A DNA stretch of 7,533 bases from Prevotella sp. (GTDB lineage Bacteria; Bacteroidota; Bacteroidia; Bacteroidales; Bacteroidaceae). Where the stretch lies: NCBI GenBank assembly GCA_021203705.1, contig JAJQAR010000137.1:1-7533 (forward strand), given 5' to 3'. Below are positions 7,001 through 7,533 of the stretch, one piece after another (the first letter of the stretch is position 1; each line of letters starts with the position of its first letter). The notes under the pieces are model-generated. The model did not search any database. It saw only the letters and a program-made list of their open reading frames with translations, and had not been told where the DNA came from. Position numbers and translations under genes: made by a program.

Positions 7001-7468
7001 ACTGCCGGAAGCCACATTGGTTTCAGTATAGCTGCCTGTTACTACCCTTACGTCAAGGTCTCCACCATCGGTTCCCACTTTCACTGCATCAAACGAGATC
7101 TTCGTTGGCTTGAACGTATGCCCCGTTGCGGGAGTAACGCTGAACTCAATGTAATGACCGGTTGTCACCGAAGTAACCTTCACGCCATCTGGTCCCACTT
7201 CCGTGAAATACGGATCGTAATTTACAACATCATAACCAGTGTCCGCACCGCTTTTCGTCAATGCAGACTCACCAATCTGAAGCACACTTCCCAAAGCGTA
7301 GCCCGGTGTGATATAAGATACATACTCGTCGTCTCCACTTGTCGTGTAAGTAGATGGACTCGTCGGGTCACTGAACTCCCAGTTGACCTTCACTGTTTGT
7401 GCCAATGATACGGCAGTAACAGTAATTAAGGCAATAAGCATTGCCATTGTTTTTACAGTTTGTTTCAT
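4064..7468 (-). CDS. secreted multimodular rhamnogalacturonan lyase, PL11 family (copy B)
   Basis: This 1134-residue paralogue of copy A has the same module order: signal peptide 1-23 (VSLA|Q), N-terminal beta-rich module about 25-223 (FKPTKISFDAVKVGTD), second module about 226-323, PL11 region about 326-916, post-catalytic module about 946-1082, and sorting-like tail about 1100-1134 ending GKKYMK. Both proteins have the same residue numbering from about 375 to 865. Calcium-type motifs are DMDGDGEYE (453), DFDGDGFGE (517), DCDGDGLQD (670) and DFDPDNDGLE (708); GHGDALH (699), GDLLGDWREE (851) and YNQPPH (907) are also present. Residues 441-640 differ from copy A at only 13 of 200 positions, whereas residues 31-60 match at only about 10 of 30. 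The active-site segment reads NDSK at 841-844, where copy A has NSTK. The role is probably extracellular rhamnogalacturonan I cleavage; a shift in specificity between copies is possible but unproven. The start is supported by an adjacent signal peptide and the conserved leader. A strong terminator follows it; its promoter is probably outside the window. Confidence 0.93.
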   Translation of the reverse strand: MKQTVKTMAMLIALITVTAVSLAQTVKVNWEFSDPTSPSTYTTSGDDEYVSYITPGYALGSVLQIGESALTKSGADTGYDVVNYDPYFTEVGPDGVKVTSVTTGHYIEFSVTPATGHTFKPTKISFDAVKVGTDGGDLDVRVVTGSYTETNVASGSSGTDLGTASPLRNKIQDGNSTGYSSHEFYVSDIKTSDKVTFLIYIYNVDGTNSKYMGFRNICIDGLVDTEDVSLSDLLSSLTFTGNVGGTESTIDITDLVKDLDSGDHVCCSTKLSAEPTDFVATFNEKYADKYSANVTYANHLATVTISQGDVDVISFTIIFNVSTPIVKGTPVALKRGTMAIHQDSGNLVSWRAFAADDRNLKFKLYRGSKTEQTEEVNDGKTISGKTNYLDADGTADNYYKLEVLDASGNVIETDVSGKTWDNQNLYIPLTAGAPTDPTSNGATYTPNDASYCDMDGDGEYEIILKWSPSNEKDAASTGNTSDEFFDCYKLDGTQLWRIDLGPNFFASAHTTPFIAWDFDGDGFGEFMIKTGPGTIDGQGNYVIMDGDDPLANWKGSNGKQTEGPEYITVFDGTTGAELATMNYHTNYADGEAYWGDSKQNRSERYLAAIAWLDGEDANPSPIFARGYYAGAFVGAYDWDGVNLSLRWLSKNTTSGSGLYAEGAHWIAVGDCDGDGLQDIVYGSAVLKSDGSLLFRTGLGHGDALHLGDFDPDNDGLEIYMAHEESPYGTSLADAKTGTLLWHPTASSDTGRAIAGHFNPESEGSYFQSSASYSLYDWNGEVIIDSLGHGGGGLQNCRVFWDGLLSEDFYDKSILEKYNPTTNSVDRIQVNGTNYVIGNVNNDSKYNPCVLGDLLGDWREELVTWTQEDDGTYYLIVNATNYETDYTVPHLMDDANYRAQVINQNCCYNQPPHLSYDLRNSKKITRDCFEVELNDDSDASLGKYWDCFYTTYPVIIPEGITAWKVTDRAYENNVDTLITEKLEAGTILAPNTGIIYNSTTAQVTFVPTSYEGDALEGSKIYGGYCDTDLGEHTTTEGYYKFTVDERGIGFYLADNETIEGNTGYAIFTSTDENPLASSYVLDATINNGTVTGISEFISDEQTVVSDKAIYNLQGMKLNSIPSKGIYIINGKKYMK
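5706..5758 (-). repeat. 53-bp identical tract shared with copy A
   Basis: This is the partner of 2058-2110 and encodes the same residues, 571-588. Identity covers every third-codon position in the tract, while flanking sequence differs at several silent sites (for example just after 5758). Confidence 0.85.
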
Positions 7469-7533
7469 AATATATTGTTTTAGTAGTTAATCTGATTGTG
7501 TTGACGCAAATTCAGTGCTCTCTTAATCTCAAC
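7469..7533 (-). promoter_or_regulatory. untranslated leader of copy B, conserved with copy A
   Basis: This is homologous to 3821-3880, with a 2-base insertion (TG at about 7499-7500). It carries the A-rich, Shine-Dalgarno-free sequence before the ATG and the AATC-A-GATT palindrome. By analogy with copy A, whose -7 box lies about 125 bases from the start codon, the promoter of copy B should lie beyond position 7533. A near-match TGAATTTG (7514 down to 7507) is not conserved in copy A and is not counted as a promoter. Confidence 0.55.

Noticed and set aside
6923..7408. A 161-codon + strand reading frame antisense to the N-terminal end of copy B.
   Set aside because: It has no domain, no leader and no equivalent opposite copy A. 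The sense frame has a signal peptide and clear homology, so this is a chance open frame.
428..7468. Possibility that one of the tandem copies is a pseudogene.
   Set aside because: Both frames are uninterrupted from signal peptide to C-terminal tail, and both keep the family Asp motifs, GHGDALH and GDLLGDWREE.
7507..7514. TGAATTTG on the minus strand as a -7 box for copy B.
   Set aside because: It mismatches the consensus at the second base, is not conserved in the copy A leader, and no -33 element can be assessed so near the window edge.

Overview
The window looks like chromosomal DNA from a Bacteroidota member, most likely the Prevotella/Segatella group or a close relative. The evidence is a TAnnTTTG-type -7 promoter box, A/T-rich leaders without Shine-Dalgarno sites, an acidic lipoprotein export signal after the lipobox, and two secreted proteins ending in a C-terminal motif (IYNLQGMKLNSIP, then KGIYIINGKK) typical of Prevotella and Bacteroides exported proteins. 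Genus-level placement is an inference.

Layout: positions 1-58 are a short A/T-rich leader. Positions 59-415 (+) encode a small DUF4377-like lipoprotein. It converges, with only 12 bp between stop codons, on a large minus-strand gene at 428-3820. A perfect 13-bp hairpin spans both gene ends. Positions 3821-4063 are intergenic and hold the leader and promoter of the 428-3820 gene and the terminator of the next gene. Positions 4064-7468 (-) hold a second large gene, a tandem paralogue of the first. Positions 7469-7533 are its leader, homologous to that of its sister. No RNA genes, mobile elements or CRISPR arrays were seen.

Both large genes encode exported multimodular proteins of about 1130 residues whose core is a family 11 polysaccharide lyase (rhamnogalacturonan lyase, YesW/YesX type). 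Each adds an N-terminal signal peptide, two uncharacterised beta-rich modules, a post-catalytic module and a sorting-like C-terminus. They probably cleave the rhamnogalacturonan I backbone of plant pectin outside the cell. A terminator and a separate promoter between them suggest two transcription units. No SusC/SusD pair, regulator or other pectin enzyme lies in the window, so membership of a polysaccharide utilisation locus cannot be judged here.

The main points of interest are the uneven divergence of the paralogues (a near-identical propeller core with diverged N-terminal modules and altered active-site residues), the conserved leader, and the hairpin that contains the last codons and stop of one gene. 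I found no clearly new multi-gene system.
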